Assembly (NCBI GenBank): GCA_019623805.1
Contig: CP053680.1
Span: 1,302,001-1,366,000, forward strand
DNA: 64,000 nucleotides
Source of the DNA: Gammaproteobacteria bacterium (ex Lamellibrachia satsuma)
GTDB lineage: Bacteria; Pseudomonadota; Gammaproteobacteria; Chromatiales; Chromatiaceae
Direction: 5' to 3'
This document shows positions 46,471 through 55,344 of the stretch, one piece after another. The first letter of the stretch is position 1. Each line of letters begins with the position of its first letter. A model generated the notes under the pieces. That model saw only the letters and a list, made by a program, of their open reading frames with translations. It did not search any database and had not been told where the DNA came from. The position numbers were made by a program, and so were the translations under genes.

Positions 46471-47991
46471 ATGCACCCCGCCGGACAGATTATAGAGTCG
46501 CGTTTAGCACATCTTGAATCCCACCTCGAGCAGGAAAACCCGGTTCTGCTGAAAACCGTGCAGAGCTTCCGCATGCTCGACGGCATCGCCTTCAGGCTTG
46601 GGTTGCTGGAGGGGGACAACTCCTTTGCAACTCAGATCCCCTGGTGGCCCCTTATCTCGATCCTCGGCACCTTCTCGGCGGGCAAATCGACCTTCATCAA
46701 CCACTATATCGAGCACAAGATGCAACGCTCCGGCAACCAGGCCGTGGACGACAAGTTCACCGTGCTCTGTTACAGCCGGGAAGAGACGGCGCACGCCCTG
46801 CCCGGCGTGGCACTGGATTCCGATCCCCGCTTTCCTTTCTATCAGATGTCCAACGAGATCGAAAAGGTGGCGGAAGGCGAAGGCGCCCGCATCGACGCCT
46901 ATCTGCAGCTGAAGACCTGTCCCAGCCAAAAACTGAAAGGCAAGATACTCATCGACTCCCCTGGATTCGATGCCGACGCACAACGCACCTCCACACTGCG
47001 CATCACCGACCACATTATCGATCTCTCCGACCTGGTACTGGTCTTCTTTGACGCCAGGCACCCGGAACCCGGTGCAATGCAGGACACGCTCAGCCATCTG
47101 ATAGAACACACCATCAAACGCCCCGACTCGGGAAAATTTCTCTATATTCTTAACCAGATCGATACCACAGCCAGGGAGAACAACCCGGAAGATGTCATTG
47201 CCGCATGGCAGCGTGCGTTGGGTGAACGCGGACTCACCGCTGGACGTTTCTACGCCATTTACAATCCCGATGCCGCAGTGCCCATCGAAGACGAAGCCCT
47301 GCGTCAACGTTATGAATCAAAACGGGATGAAGACCTCAAGGAGATTCATGGTCGCATGGAAGAGGTCGAGATCGAACGCGCCTATCGCATCGTTGGCGCC
47401 CTGGAAAAAACCGCGCGGGATATCGAGGAGCGAACCATCCCAATGGTTATCCGCACCCTCGAAACCTGGCGTAGACGGGTTCTCTGGGGCGACGGGATTG
47501 TCATGGGCGGCCTACTACTGTTCCTCCTGGGATTTACCATCAATGCCGGGTACTGGAAGGGTCTCAGCTTCGCTCCACCCTGGCTCGATACCACTCCCGG
47601 CAGCATCCAGCCCTGGTTGATGATAATCGGACTGTTGATAGTGCTGACCCTGGTCCATTTCGGCATCAGATCACTGGCAGCCAAGACGCTGCTGGGCTCA
47701 CTGAGAAAACGGGCTGAAAAGGCCGACTTGAAGGGTAACCCAATTGGCAGCTTTCTGCGCAGCATCAAGCCCTGGCGCAGCATTTTCAGGCGCAACCCTG
47801 CCGGCTGGGGCCGCAAGACCCGCCGGCAGTTAAAAAATGTGTTGCAGGAGACAGATCTCTACGTACAGACCCTCAACGATCAGTTCACCAACCCTTCCGG
47901 CTCAGCACAAATCACCATGGACGAGGCATCTCCCTCCTTCGCCGATGAACCTGCCGTCAAACAGGCTGCAGCCACGATCGAGAACACTTGA
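46471..47991 (+). CDS. dynamin-like membrane GTPase
   Basis: A large GTPase of 506 residues. G1 P-loop GTFSAGKSTFINHYIE, G3 ILIDSPGFDADA, G4 YILNQIDTT. After a helical region come two hydrophobic segments (GDGIVMGGLLLFLLGFTINA and PWLMIIGLLIVLTLVHFGI, about 345-400), so it is membrane-anchored, then a basic C-terminus. ATG at 46471 is taken because AGGAG lies 10 bases before. Bacterial dynamins remodel or protect membranes; substrate unknown. Ends in a REPIN-like repeat shared with the convergent GGDEF gene. Confidence 0.82.
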   Translation: MHPAGQIIESRLAHLESHLEQENPVLLKTVQSFRMLDGIAFRLGLLEGDNSFATQIPWWPLISILGTFSAGKSTFINHYIEHKMQRSGNQAVDDKFTVLCYSREETAHALPGVALDSDPRFPFYQMSNEIEKVAEGEGARIDAYLQLKTCPSQKLKGKILIDSPGFDADAQRTSTLRITDHIIDLSDLVLVFFDARHPEPGAMQDTLSHLIEHTIKRPDSGKFLYILNQIDTTARENNPEDVIAAWQRALGERGLTAGRFYAIYNPDAAVPIEDEALRQRYESKRDEDLKEIHGRMEEVEIERAYRIVGALEKTARDIEERTIPMVIRTLETWRRRVLWGDGIVMGGLLLFLLGFTINAGYWKGLSFAPPWLDTTPGSIQPWLMIIGLLIVLTLVHFGIRSLAAKTLLGSLRKRAEKADLKGNPIGSFLRSIKPWRSIFRRNPAGWGRKTRRQLKNVLQETDLYVQTLNDQFTNPSGSAQITMDEASPSFADEPAVKQAAATIENT

Positions 47992-47998
47992 GAAGAGC

Positions 47999-48058
47999 GC
48001 AGGAGCGGCGCCCCGCCGCGAAATTGATGGCATGATCACGGCGGGGCGCCGCTCCTGC
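47999..48058. repeat. paired REP palindrome (REPIN) between convergent genes
   Basis: A perfect 20-bp inverted repeat: GCAGGAGCGGCGCCCCGCCG (47999-48018) and its complement (48039-48058), with a 20-base spacer. Each arm is itself palindromic (GGCGCC, CGGCG). It belongs to the same family as the single REP at 8318-8342. This is the usual REPIN design used by RAYT transposases. Confidence 0.8.
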
Positions 48059-48074
48059 GGTGAAAGGGTTGCGC

Positions 48075-49274
48075 TTAACCGTGTTCGCTCCCGTCAAACA
48101 CCTTGCGCCGGTTGCGGCCTTCCCGTTTGCACTGGTACATGGCGCGATCGGCTTCTGTGTAGAGCTGATCCACCAGCTCACTCTCTGACCTCTCTTCATG
48201 GCCTTCGGGGGTCAGACGAGTGATACCGATGCAGGCGGTAATCTCTAGATTCGTTGCCGCCTCTTCTTTCAGTTCGATCCTGAGCAGCCGCTCCTGAATC
48301 CTTTGCGCGATCAGTTCAGTACCCTCCACACCCGTATTGGGCAGAAGAACCACAAACTCTTCGCCGCCCAATCTGGCCACGATATCTCCGCTTCTGATCT
48401 CATCCTTGAGAACATCCGCAATCATGCAGAGCACCCGATCGCCAGTGGTGTGCCCCCAGTTATCATTGACCCGCTTGAAGAAATCCACATCCATCAGCAT
48501 CAGACTGCAAGGCAGCTCATAACGTTTCGCCCGCGAGACCAGCGCCTCCGCCTGGTCGAAGAAGTAGCGCCGATTCGGCAGCCCGGTCAACTCATCTACC
48601 GACGAGAGCTGCTCATATTTCTGCTTGAGTCCCTCTGCCTCCTGCAACGCAGTGCGCAGTTCATGGGTACGCTGATCCACCAGGTATTCAAGGTCGTGCA
48701 GCATTCGGTGATTGTGCAGCATCTGCCCCAAGGAACTACAAAACAGGCTAAGGGTGTGCTGCTGCCAAGGTTCAAAATATTCGGGCAGGGGATGTGAGGC
48801 ATTCAGAACACCCAGCACATCGTTGGCCATCTTTATCGGCACACAGATCAATGAACCGGGCAGGTCTCCACCAGGCGAGGGGTTGGGTTTGAAGCTGGCA
48901 TTTTGTGCGCAGTCACGACAATATTGTAACTGCCCTGTCTGCAAAGCAATGCCCATAATCCCTTCGCCAGGAGCAAACCGCATGAAATTCCGCCGGGTCT
49001 TTGAGTCGGTTTCAAGACCCGCGACCATGCCGTGGGATTCATTGATGCTGGTACCCACCACACAGCGCAGCTCACTGCCTTCAAGCCGGAATATGGAACA
49101 GTTCTCGAGATTCTGATATCTGACCAACTCTCCCAGCGCTTTCTCGATAACCTGTTCTTCCGTCAGGCCATCAAGTTCAAGCTGAGTGAGAGCCCTGAGC
49201 GCGGAGAGAGAATCCAGCAGGCTGAAAAATCTTTCGCGTAAATCCATTGATGTATGATTGAAGGACAAATCCAT
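48075..49274 (-). CDS. GAF-GGDEF diguanylate cyclase
   Basis: Makes c-di-GMP from GTP; 399 residues, soluble. GAF sensor at about 20-190 (CSIFRLEGSELRCVVGTSIN..GIMGIALQTGQ..GSLICVPIKMANDVLGVLNA) with a Cys pair in YCRDCAQ. A coiled-coil linker leads to the GGDEF domain (about 220-395) with ARLGGEEFVVLLP at the active site and RSGD five residues before GGEEF, an intact inhibitory site. AGAGG lies 6 bases before the ATG. It starts 9 bp after the HDOD stop, so the two are one operon. Confidence 0.92.
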   Translation of the reverse strand: MDLSFNHTSMDLRERFFSLLDSLSALRALTQLELDGLTEEQVIEKALGELVRYQNLENCSIFRLEGSELRCVVGTSINESHGMVAGLETDSKTRRNFMRFAPGEGIMGIALQTGQLQYCRDCAQNASFKPNPSPGGDLPGSLICVPIKMANDVLGVLNASHPLPEYFEPWQQHTLSLFCSSLGQMLHNHRMLHDLEYLVDQRTHELRTALQEAEGLKQKYEQLSSVDELTGLPNRRYFFDQAEALVSRAKRYELPCSLMLMDVDFFKRVNDNWGHTTGDRVLCMIADVLKDEIRSGDIVARLGGEEFVVLLPNTGVEGTELIAQRIQERLLRIELKEEAATNLEITACIGITRLTPEGHEERSESELVDQLYTEADRAMYQCKREGRNRRKVFDGSEHG

Positions 49275-49283
49275 ACGATACCT

Positions 49284-50156
49284 CTATCCCGCCAACATTC
49301 TCGCGAGTGTCCGAATTTCATCCTCTTTTTCTGAAAATTCGACTTCCAATGACTCTAGCACCTCCGCCGGGATTCCCAAAACCTGATGTAACACCAAATC
49401 ATCTTTCAACGAAATATTGTCACCACTCAACGAACCTTTGATCCAGCGCATAGAAGCACCAACGAGTAGTATCTCACTCCGTTTTCCCACCGACCGGACA
49501 TCATCGGGATAGATTTGATAATTAATTATACGCACAACCGATTCAGGGAGATGCCAGCGATCTGCCAGCCAGCTGCCCGCCTCACTACTGGTGAGTCCGA
49601 TCAGCTGCTGCTCGAGCTGTACCATCTCCCCTTCCGGTTCGAGATGCTGTCGCTGCAGTACCAGGGAATACTCCTTCGGAAAGCTGTTTACCAGTACCAG
49701 AACCCCTAAATCGACTAACAGACCACCCAAGTAGACGCCATCCGCGTCAGGGCGTTCTTCCGGAGCCATCTTCATCGCCAGTCGCCGGGCAAGCGCTGCG
49801 CCTCCCAGGGCGGAATACCAGTACTTCTCCAGCTCGAAACCTGGACACATGGAGGTATCAAAAGCACCGCACATGGCAATGCTCAGCGCGAGACTTTTCA
49901 CCATATTCAGTCCCAGCACACGGATGATCGCCTCCTTGACGGTATTGACCGGCTGCGGCTGGGCGAAATAGGCAGCATTCGCCAACCCAAGGATCCGCGC
50001 TGCCAGCCCCGGATCCTGACCAATAATCCGGGAAAGTTCGTCGATATCAACATCAGGATCGGACACAATGCCGAGCAAGCTGCTTGCCGTACCCGACAGA
50101 GGCGGCAGGTGTTTGATCTGTATGATTTTTTGTTTTGCGGCTTGTGCTATAGCCAT
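49284..50156 (-). CDS. HDOD-domain signalling protein
   Basis: 290 residues from ATG 50156 (an in-frame ATG at 50189 is also possible). HDOD fold blocks: IKHLPPLSGTASSLLGIVSD, IIGQDPGLAARILGLANAAY, TVKEAIIRVLGLNMVKSLAL, YLGGLLVDLGVLVLVNSFP. HDOD proteins lack the HD catalytic pair and act as adaptors in cell signalling, often with GGDEF proteins. It is co-transcribed with the GAF-GGDEF gene 9 bp downstream. An IS701-type element inserted about 60 bp upstream of its start may have replaced or cut off its promoter. Confidence 0.88.
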   Translation of the reverse strand: MAIAQAAKQKIIQIKHLPPLSGTASSLLGIVSDPDVDIDELSRIIGQDPGLAARILGLANAAYFAQPQPVNTVKEAIIRVLGLNMVKSLALSIAMCGAFDTSMCPGFELEKYWYSALGGAALARRLAMKMAPEERPDADGVYLGGLLVDLGVLVLVNSFPKEYSLVLQRQHLEPEGEMVQLEQQLIGLTSSEAGSWLADRWHLPESVVRIINYQIYPDDVRSVGKRSEILLVGASMRWIKGSLSGDNISLKDDLVLHQVLGIPAEVLESLEVEFSEKEDEIRTLARMLAG

Positions 50157-50218
50157 TTTTTCAAATCCACGATGGTTTCCGATACCCATCTAATCGGCAC
50201 AAAAGTCATTTTCTTTAG

Positions 50219-51742
50219 TTCTACTTTGTCAGATTCCATCACCCGGCAACCGACTGTTCCAGCGTCTGTTTTCGATATTGGGAGTCGATAGCCGCTTGTC
50301 GTTTACGATGCCGTTTCGTCATTTGCCGTAGTATTTCATCGCGTTCAATATCTCGCCGTGGCAGGAAGGCACGCAATAGCGATTCGATGTCTGAACAACT
50401 GAGTAAGGGGTGATCATCTTTTTGCACAATTCGCTCTTCGAGCATGAATAACATCGCCATCATGACCAAGGCCATATGGTGATGCCAGGATTTCCATTTA
50501 CGGGCCTGATAATCAGCAAGACCTGATTCACTCTTACCATCCTGGAACGAACGCTCAACCCAGAACCGCTGCGCCTGCATCTTTGCAAGACAATGGGATG
50601 GCGTTTCTTCCGGTGCATTCGACAAGGTGTATTTAATCGTCTCCGGTGAATTGACCTCTCGTCGTACAATCAGGTGCCATTGATGTGCCTGGGCTTCTTT
50701 TCCATCCCAAAGCCAAACCCGATGATGCAGGATCTCGACGCGCAGTTTGCCCTTGCTGCTATCCCGTAATACCACTTGCTGCCACTCGCTGTCCCGTTGC
50801 TCATTGAGCCACTGGTCAACGCGCAGACGGGCTGCCTGGGCTTGCAGACGACTTCGACGACGACCGCGCGTTGTCGTGCTCTCCGGTATGAACGGCTGTG
50901 GATCTTCCAGGTAGACCTGTTGGTCTTTGTGGATGTCCACCACAAAGGTTTCACCCATCGCCTCCAAACCCCTCAGAAAAGCCGGATCCTTCCCGTATCC
51001 CCCATCTGCACCCACCCAGGCAAAACGCAGGCCAAGCGTCCTCTGATGACGCACCATCTCCAGCGCCAACTCTGACTTGCTTTGATGTTTCCGTTCAACT
51101 TCCGGGATACCCGCCTTGCGACAGCGAGCCGGGTTCGATACCCACTCTTTGGGTAGATAGAGACGTTCATCTATCAGCGTGGACAAGTGCCCTTTACCCA
51201 GTGCTGCGAATACACCAACCTGGCAGTTATCCACCTTGCCCTGGCGGCCATTCCATTGGCGTTTAACCCCCACTGAATGTTTACCCTTCTTGGCAAGGCC
51301 ACTCTCATCGAGCAACAGACAGGTATCCGCGGTTCCACCCAGCCATTGATCGGCTTCCAGCGCCACTTGGTCTAACACCGCACGATGATCCCACGGGGAC
51401 TCGGTGAGCATATGCTGGAGACGCTGATCATCTGCGCCTGCAACCACCTCTTCCATGCGTTCCATGTTCTTTCTCTGCGCTTGCATCAGGCCTTTGAGAT
51501 AGTGTGTGACCGGTTGAAACACCGACCTCGTCTTGCTTCGAAAATGGGATTCAAAGCGGTACTGGAAACGTTGGAATCGCTCCGCTATGCGATCGATTCT
51601 ACTTATGCGCGTATCAGGTAATTCAAATGACCTTGGTGCTTGTCATTTGATGCTCTTCCTTACGATGATTGCCAAGAAATTCACAGCATATATTTTATAT
51701 TATTCAGTGAGTTACTTATAGATCTAATCTGACAAAGTAGAA
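50219..51742 (-). mobile_element. complete IS701-family insertion sequence (1524 bp)
   Basis: Ends are TTCTACTTTGTCAGATT (50219-50235) and the exact complement (51726-51742). TTAG is duplicated on both sides (50215-50218 and 51743-51746), the 4-bp YTAR-type target of IS701. One transposase inside. The insertion sits just upstream of the HDOD-GGDEF operon. Confidence 0.9.
50239..51522 (-). CDS. IS701-family DDE transposase
   Basis: 427 residues from the first available GTG. Family blocks: TCLLLDESGLAKKGKHSVGV (first Asp), FAWVGADGGYGKDPAFLRGL (second Asp) and RFWVERSFQDGKSESGLADY (Glu). Family-like coding continues upstream in the same frame, without start, to 51642 (LPDTRISRIDRIAERFQRFQ), while an ATG at about 51648 in another frame gives only MTSTKVI. 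A one-base frameshift near 51630 or an unusual start may therefore separate the true N-terminus. Activity is uncertain. Confidence 0.88.
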   Translation of the reverse strand: MFQPVTHYLKGLMQAQRKNMERMEEVVAGADDQRLQHMLTESPWDHRAVLDQVALEADQWLGGTADTCLLLDESGLAKKGKHSVGVKRQWNGRQGKVDNCQVGVFAALGKGHLSTLIDERLYLPKEWVSNPARCRKAGIPEVERKHQSKSELALEMVRHQRTLGLRFAWVGADGGYGKDPAFLRGLEAMGETFVVDIHKDQQVYLEDPQPFIPESTTTRGRRRSRLQAQAARLRVDQWLNEQRDSEWQQVVLRDSSKGKLRVEILHHRVWLWDGKEAQAHQWHLIVRREVNSPETIKYTLSNAPEETPSHCLAKMQAQRFWVERSFQDGKSESGLADYQARKWKSWHHHMALVMMAMLFMLEERIVQKDDHPLLSCSDIESLLRAFLPRRDIERDEILRQMTKRHRKRQAAIDSQYRKQTLEQSVAG

Positions 51743-52000
51743 TTAGGCCACAGGCCAGCATAAGTCCACAATACTACTTTAAAATCCCGGCAGTAAATCA
51801 CGGGAAACTGCCCCACAAGCATAAACGTGCCTGCTGTATCGAAAGAGCTACCTTTTCGTTGTATCATTGGGCCATTAGTGAAATATCCTGATGGCACCGT
51901 GATTTTCAGGAACCGGCAACTGCCCCTCGCACGCATCATCCTGCGTCCAGCCACCAGAACCGAAAAAAGCATTCAAATAACATCGCATCAAAATCAGGTC

Positions 52001-53071
52001 ATGAGTTCACAACGATCCCCTCTCAACTTACCCACCATAAACGTTCCACCCCACCCAGAGTGGCCATCCCTTTCGGACAGTGAAACAACGGCACTCAAGA
52101 CACGCATTAAAAAGCTGCTGGAACAACAGGATGCCGTGCTGGTCGCCCACTATTACACGAATGCGGACCTGCAGGCGCTGGCGGAGGAGAGTGGCGGTTG
52201 CGTAGCTGATTCACTGGAGATGGCCCGCTTCGGCGCCGCTCATGACGCACAAACCCTGGTCGTCTGCGGCGTGCGTTTCATGGGTGAGACCGCGAAGATA
52301 CTCAGCCCGGAAAAACGGGTTATCATGCCCGACCTCGGCGCAACCTGCTCATTGGATGAAGGCTGCCCGGCAGACAGGTTCAGCGATTTCTGCGACCAAC
52401 ACCCCGACCATACGGTGGTGGTCTACGCCAATACCAGCGCGGAGGTAAAGGCCCGCTCCGACTGGGTAGTCACCTCCGGCATCGCTCTGCCGATCGTCAG
52501 GTATCTGGCAGAGAAGGGCGAGAAGATACTCTGGGCACCGGACAGACATCTGGGCAACTATGTACAAGGCGTCAGCGGTGCGGAGATGCTGTTCTGGCCC
52601 GGCTCCTGCGTGGTGCATGAAGAGTTCAAATCTGTGGCCTTGGAGCGGATCAAGCGACTGCACCCGGATGCTGCAGTGCTGGTGCATCCTGAATCACCGC
52701 AAAATATCGTCGACCAGGCTGATGTTATTGGCTCCACCACCGCCCTGATCAAGGCAGTCTCGGAGATGAAGAACAAGGAGTTCATCGTCGCCACCGATGG
52801 CGGCATCTTCTATAAAATGCAGCAGATGGCCCCGGACAAGGTACTTATAGAAGCGCCCACCGCCGGCGAAGGCGCAACCTGCATCAGTTGTGCCCACTGC
52901 CCCTGGATGGGCATGAACGCGCTACAAAATCTTGCCGAGGTGCTGGAGAGCGGCGCCAATGAGATTCACATCGACCCCGCAATACAGGAGCGGGCGGTGA
53001 AACCGATCCAGCGCATGTTGGACTTCGCCAGGACACATGACATCGGCATGAAGGAAAAGGGCAACGCCTGA
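52001..53071 (+). CDS. nadA: quinolinate synthase NadA
   Basis: [4Fe-4S] enzyme that condenses iminoaspartate with dihydroxyacetone phosphate to quinolinate, for NAD synthesis. 356 residues from ATG 52001; a longer in-frame start at 51827 is unlikely. Cluster cysteines: [26 protein letters not shown] and [13 protein letters not shown]. Substrate blocks include [19 protein letters not shown] and [11 protein letters not shown]. It follows the IS701 element by about 260 bp, a stretch with no gene. Confidence 0.96.
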   Translation: MSSQRSPLNLPTINVPPHPEWPSLSDSETTALKTRIKKLLEQQDAVLVAHYYTNADLQALAEESGGCVADSLEMARFGAAHDAQTLVVCGVRFMGETAKILSPEKRVIMPDLGATCSLDEGCPADRFSDFCDQHPDHTVVVYANTSAEVKARSDWVVTSGIALPIVRYLAEKGEKILWAPDRHLGNYVQGVSGAEMLFWPGSCVVHEEFKSVALERIKRLHPDAAVLVHPESPQNIVDQADVIGSTTALIKAVSEMKNKEFIVATDGGIFYKMQQMAPDKVLIEAPTAGEGATCISCAHCPWMGMNALQNLAEVLESGANEIHIDPAIQERAVKPIQRMLDFARTHDIGMKEKGNA

Positions 53072-53090
53072 GGACTCAGATGCTGTAGCC

Positions 53091-53183
53091 CTGTAGGTCG
53101 GATTAGGCCGATAGGCTGTAACCCGACGGGAGCGGGCTCTCGAAAAGACATGTCGGATTACGCTGCGCTAATCCGACCTACAG
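53091..53183. repeat. REP-like element with 16-bp inverted ends
   Basis: CTGTAGGTCGGATTAG (53091-53106) and its exact complement (53168-53183) enclose a diverged middle with further GTAACCCGACGGG and GTCGGATTACGCTGCG blocks. This wording (TAGGTCGGATTAGCG) is a common dispersed palindromic repeat of proteobacteria, different from the REP at 8318/47999. Confidence 0.65.
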
Positions 53184-53203
53184 ATTAGTATTTTAGACAA
53201 AGT

Positions 53204-53231
53204 CCACCGGAACCATCGCTGGTTCCGGTGG
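53204..53231. terminator. strong hairpin between nadA and cytochrome gene
   Basis: CCACCGGAACCA, TCGC, TGGTTCCGGTGG: a perfect 12-bp stem between two convergent genes. It lacks a T-run but should act as terminator or mRNA end protector. Confidence 0.7.
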
Positions 53232-53249
53232 CGTATTATCGACTCAGTG

Positions 53250-54560
53250 TCAGAGTCTGTTCTCCGACCAGGCAATCAGCTTGGGTGCCTTAAGATCCTC
53301 CGGCAGCATCTTGAACTTCTTCACCAGCCCTGGCCAAAGCAGATTATAGTAAAGCTCAGCGCGCACGGAATCGACACCTTTTGCCGATACCTGATAGCCC
53401 AGTACCCGTGTTTCATAGGGTTTCAAACGCGTGTTCTTGCCTACAGCCGATGCCTTGGGTGGCGGGGCAGGATGCCCGGCCTCATCGGTCATGGTGTAGA
53501 CAAAAAAGGCCTTGGGATCCTCTTTGGCAGGGTGTTTCTGGAAGTTCTTCCAGAGTACTTCACCATCTTTGGAGAGCGCGGTCACCTTCACATAAATATT
53601 GCGGAACGGCGCGCCAGTTGGCACGTTGTGTGGCTGCAGGTTCTCCAACTCCACATTTACCGCCAACTGGTCGCCCTGCTTCTCTGTCTGGACTTCGAAG
53701 CGAACCGCCCGACGCAGCATCGCAGTGCTATGTCCACCGCCCATTGAGTGATCGGCAATACCATCACTCATCGGCATATGGCAGGACTGGCAGGTCTCAC
53801 GACTCTTGCCCTCCAGATACTCATCACCGGTCTGACAGAGTGAAACGCCCTTGGGGTTGTTGCGCTTGTCGTGGCAACCGAGGCAGGCCTGAGAGGTCTT
53901 CATCGCGGCGTTGCCTTCCAGCGGCAGGTTGATCTCCTTCATATCCTCTTCTGACATATAGGGTTTGCCGTTGTTATCGCGACCCAGATGGGGATTCAGC
54001 TCACCCTCATCATCTGCGACAGCACGCACCTTGTCTGCCTTCGCTCCCTGCTCATGCAGGAAACCGTTGGGTCCCTGAAGCGCGTCGGAATGATCCCAGG
54101 CCTTGGCGCCCAGTTTCATCTTGCCTCCATCACCGTTGATGCCCTTGTAGTTTTTCAGGGTGTGGCAGGCAACGCAGTTGACTCCTTCGCTGTAGGCTGG
54201 CGCCGCATCGAGTTTGGTGGTCTTGTCCATTGCCGCATTGGGAGAGTGGCACTGCAGGCAGACCGGATATTTACCCGAGGCCTTGTGCTTGACACCCTCC
54301 TTCGTCGGATCACCCACCACCTGCTGGTAGAACGCGCCATGGATCGGGTCCTTCAGCGCCGTACTCTGCGCATGCATGGAACCTTTCCACTGTTTGTAGA
54401 TCTTTTTATGACAATCTTTGCAGGTTTCGGATTTGACCAGGTGCATCGGCACCTCGTTGCCGTCCAATGTGGCGGCGTCGAATGATGTCTGAAAAAATGT
54501 ACTGCACAGAAGTCCGGCAAGCGAGAAGAATGAAATATACCTGTTTTTGTTGCGGATCAT
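53250..54560 (-). CDS. multihaem cytochrome c (five CxxCH), cytochrome c554-like
   Basis: Periplasmic electron carrier or oxidoreductase, 436 residues. Signal peptide (YISFFSLAGLLCSTFFQTSF). Five haem sites: CKDCH, CLQCH, CVACH, CLGCH, CQSCH. The N-terminal SETCKDCHKKIYKQWKGSMH matches the cytochrome c554/c-prime domain. The last 150 residues lack haem motifs and form a beta-rich domain (QLAVNVELENLQPHNVPTGA, RNIYVKV). AGGAGGACTC precedes the ATG. Reaction unknown; neighbours give no hint. Nitrogen or sulfur redox are typical for the family. Confidence 0.88.
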   Translation of the reverse strand: MIRNKNRYISFFSLAGLLCSTFFQTSFDAATLDGNEVPMHLVKSETCKDCHKKIYKQWKGSMHAQSTALKDPIHGAFYQQVVGDPTKEGVKHKASGKYPVCLQCHSPNAAMDKTTKLDAAPAYSEGVNCVACHTLKNYKGINGDGGKMKLGAKAWDHSDALQGPNGFLHEQGAKADKVRAVADDEGELNPHLGRDNNGKPYMSEEDMKEINLPLEGNAAMKTSQACLGCHDKRNNPKGVSLCQTGDEYLEGKSRETCQSCHMPMSDGIADHSMGGGHSTAMLRRAVRFEVQTEKQGDQLAVNVELENLQPHNVPTGAPFRNIYVKVTALSKDGEVLWKNFQKHPAKEDPKAFFVYTMTDEAGHPAPPPKASAVGKNTRLKPYETRVLGYQVSAKGVDSVRAELYYNLLWPGLVKKFKMLPEDLKAPKLIAWSENRL

Positions 54561-54713
54561 GAGTCCTCCTAGTCCACAAATTTACGTTTTTCTTGAGTGG
54601 CAAATCCTACGCCAATCCCTTTTCCACACAGATGACAATTCTCAAGCCCGGGCTTGAAGATGAAAACGGGTGGAGTACACTGGCAGGATTATTAGGGCCT
54701 GGGAGGATCAGCC

Positions 54714-55292
54714 ATGAGCTTCGATACCTACGACGTCTATTTCGCCGGCAGGATCATCGAGGGCAAAGACCCCGCTGAAGTTCGCAACAAGGTCGGTGCC
54801 ATATTCAAACTGGAAGGTGAAAAACTGGAGCGGCTCTTCTCCGGCCAGCCTGTGGCCATCAAAAAAGGCATCGACATGGATCAAGCGGTGAAATACCGCG
54901 TCGCCTTCAGGGATGCAGGTGCGCTGGTAGAGATCCGGCCGATCGAACAGCCCAAGCAGGCAGCACCAGCGGCAGAACCCCAAACGACAGCACCTCCCAC
55001 CGCACCGGATTACGGCCTCTCGCCTGCCGAGACCGGCAGCCTGATCGACTGTGCTGTGAAAGTAAAACCCCAAGCCATTCCTGATATCAGTGCCATCCAC
55101 CTGGATGCACCGGGAACGCATATTGATGAAACTGAACCTCCGCCACCCGCTAACATCGATACTGGGGAACTCTCCGTCAGTCAGCCACGGCAAGGTAGTC
55201 TGGAGGATTGCCAAATCCCGACCCCTGCTGCACCGTTACCGGATATCAGCCATCTCAAGATCGACGAATCTGCAAAAAACGACAATCCGTAG
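54714..55292 (+). CDS. conserved protein with N-terminal small domain and Pro-rich tail
   Basis: 192 residues, no signal peptide. Residues 1-78 form a compact domain (VYFAGRIIEGKDPAEVRNKV, FKLEGEKLERLFSGQPVAIK, KYRVAFRDAGALVEIRPIEQ) that I have the impression of seeing in other gammaproteobacterial proteins but cannot name. The rest is Pro/Ala-rich and probably disordered, with two D-I-S-x-[IL] motifs (PDISAIHLD, PDISHLKID). GGGAGGAT precedes the ATG. Monocistronic. Confidence 0.65.
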   Translation: MSFDTYDVYFAGRIIEGKDPAEVRNKVGAIFKLEGEKLERLFSGQPVAIKKGIDMDQAVKYRVAFRDAGALVEIRPIEQPKQAAPAAEPQTTAPPTAPDYGLSPAETGSLIDCAVKVKPQAIPDISAIHLDAPGTHIDETEPPPPANIDTGELSVSQPRQGSLEDCQIPTPAAPLPDISHLKIDESAKNDNP

Positions 55293-55344
55293 ATCCTGTA
55301 GAGGGTGGAATCAGATCTGATAGATATCAAAGCACCAATCCAGA

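Noticed and set aside
46504..47307. 267-codon minus-strand frame opposite the dynamin-like GTPase
   Set aside because: The plus strand has G1, G3 and G4 motifs; the reverse frame has none.
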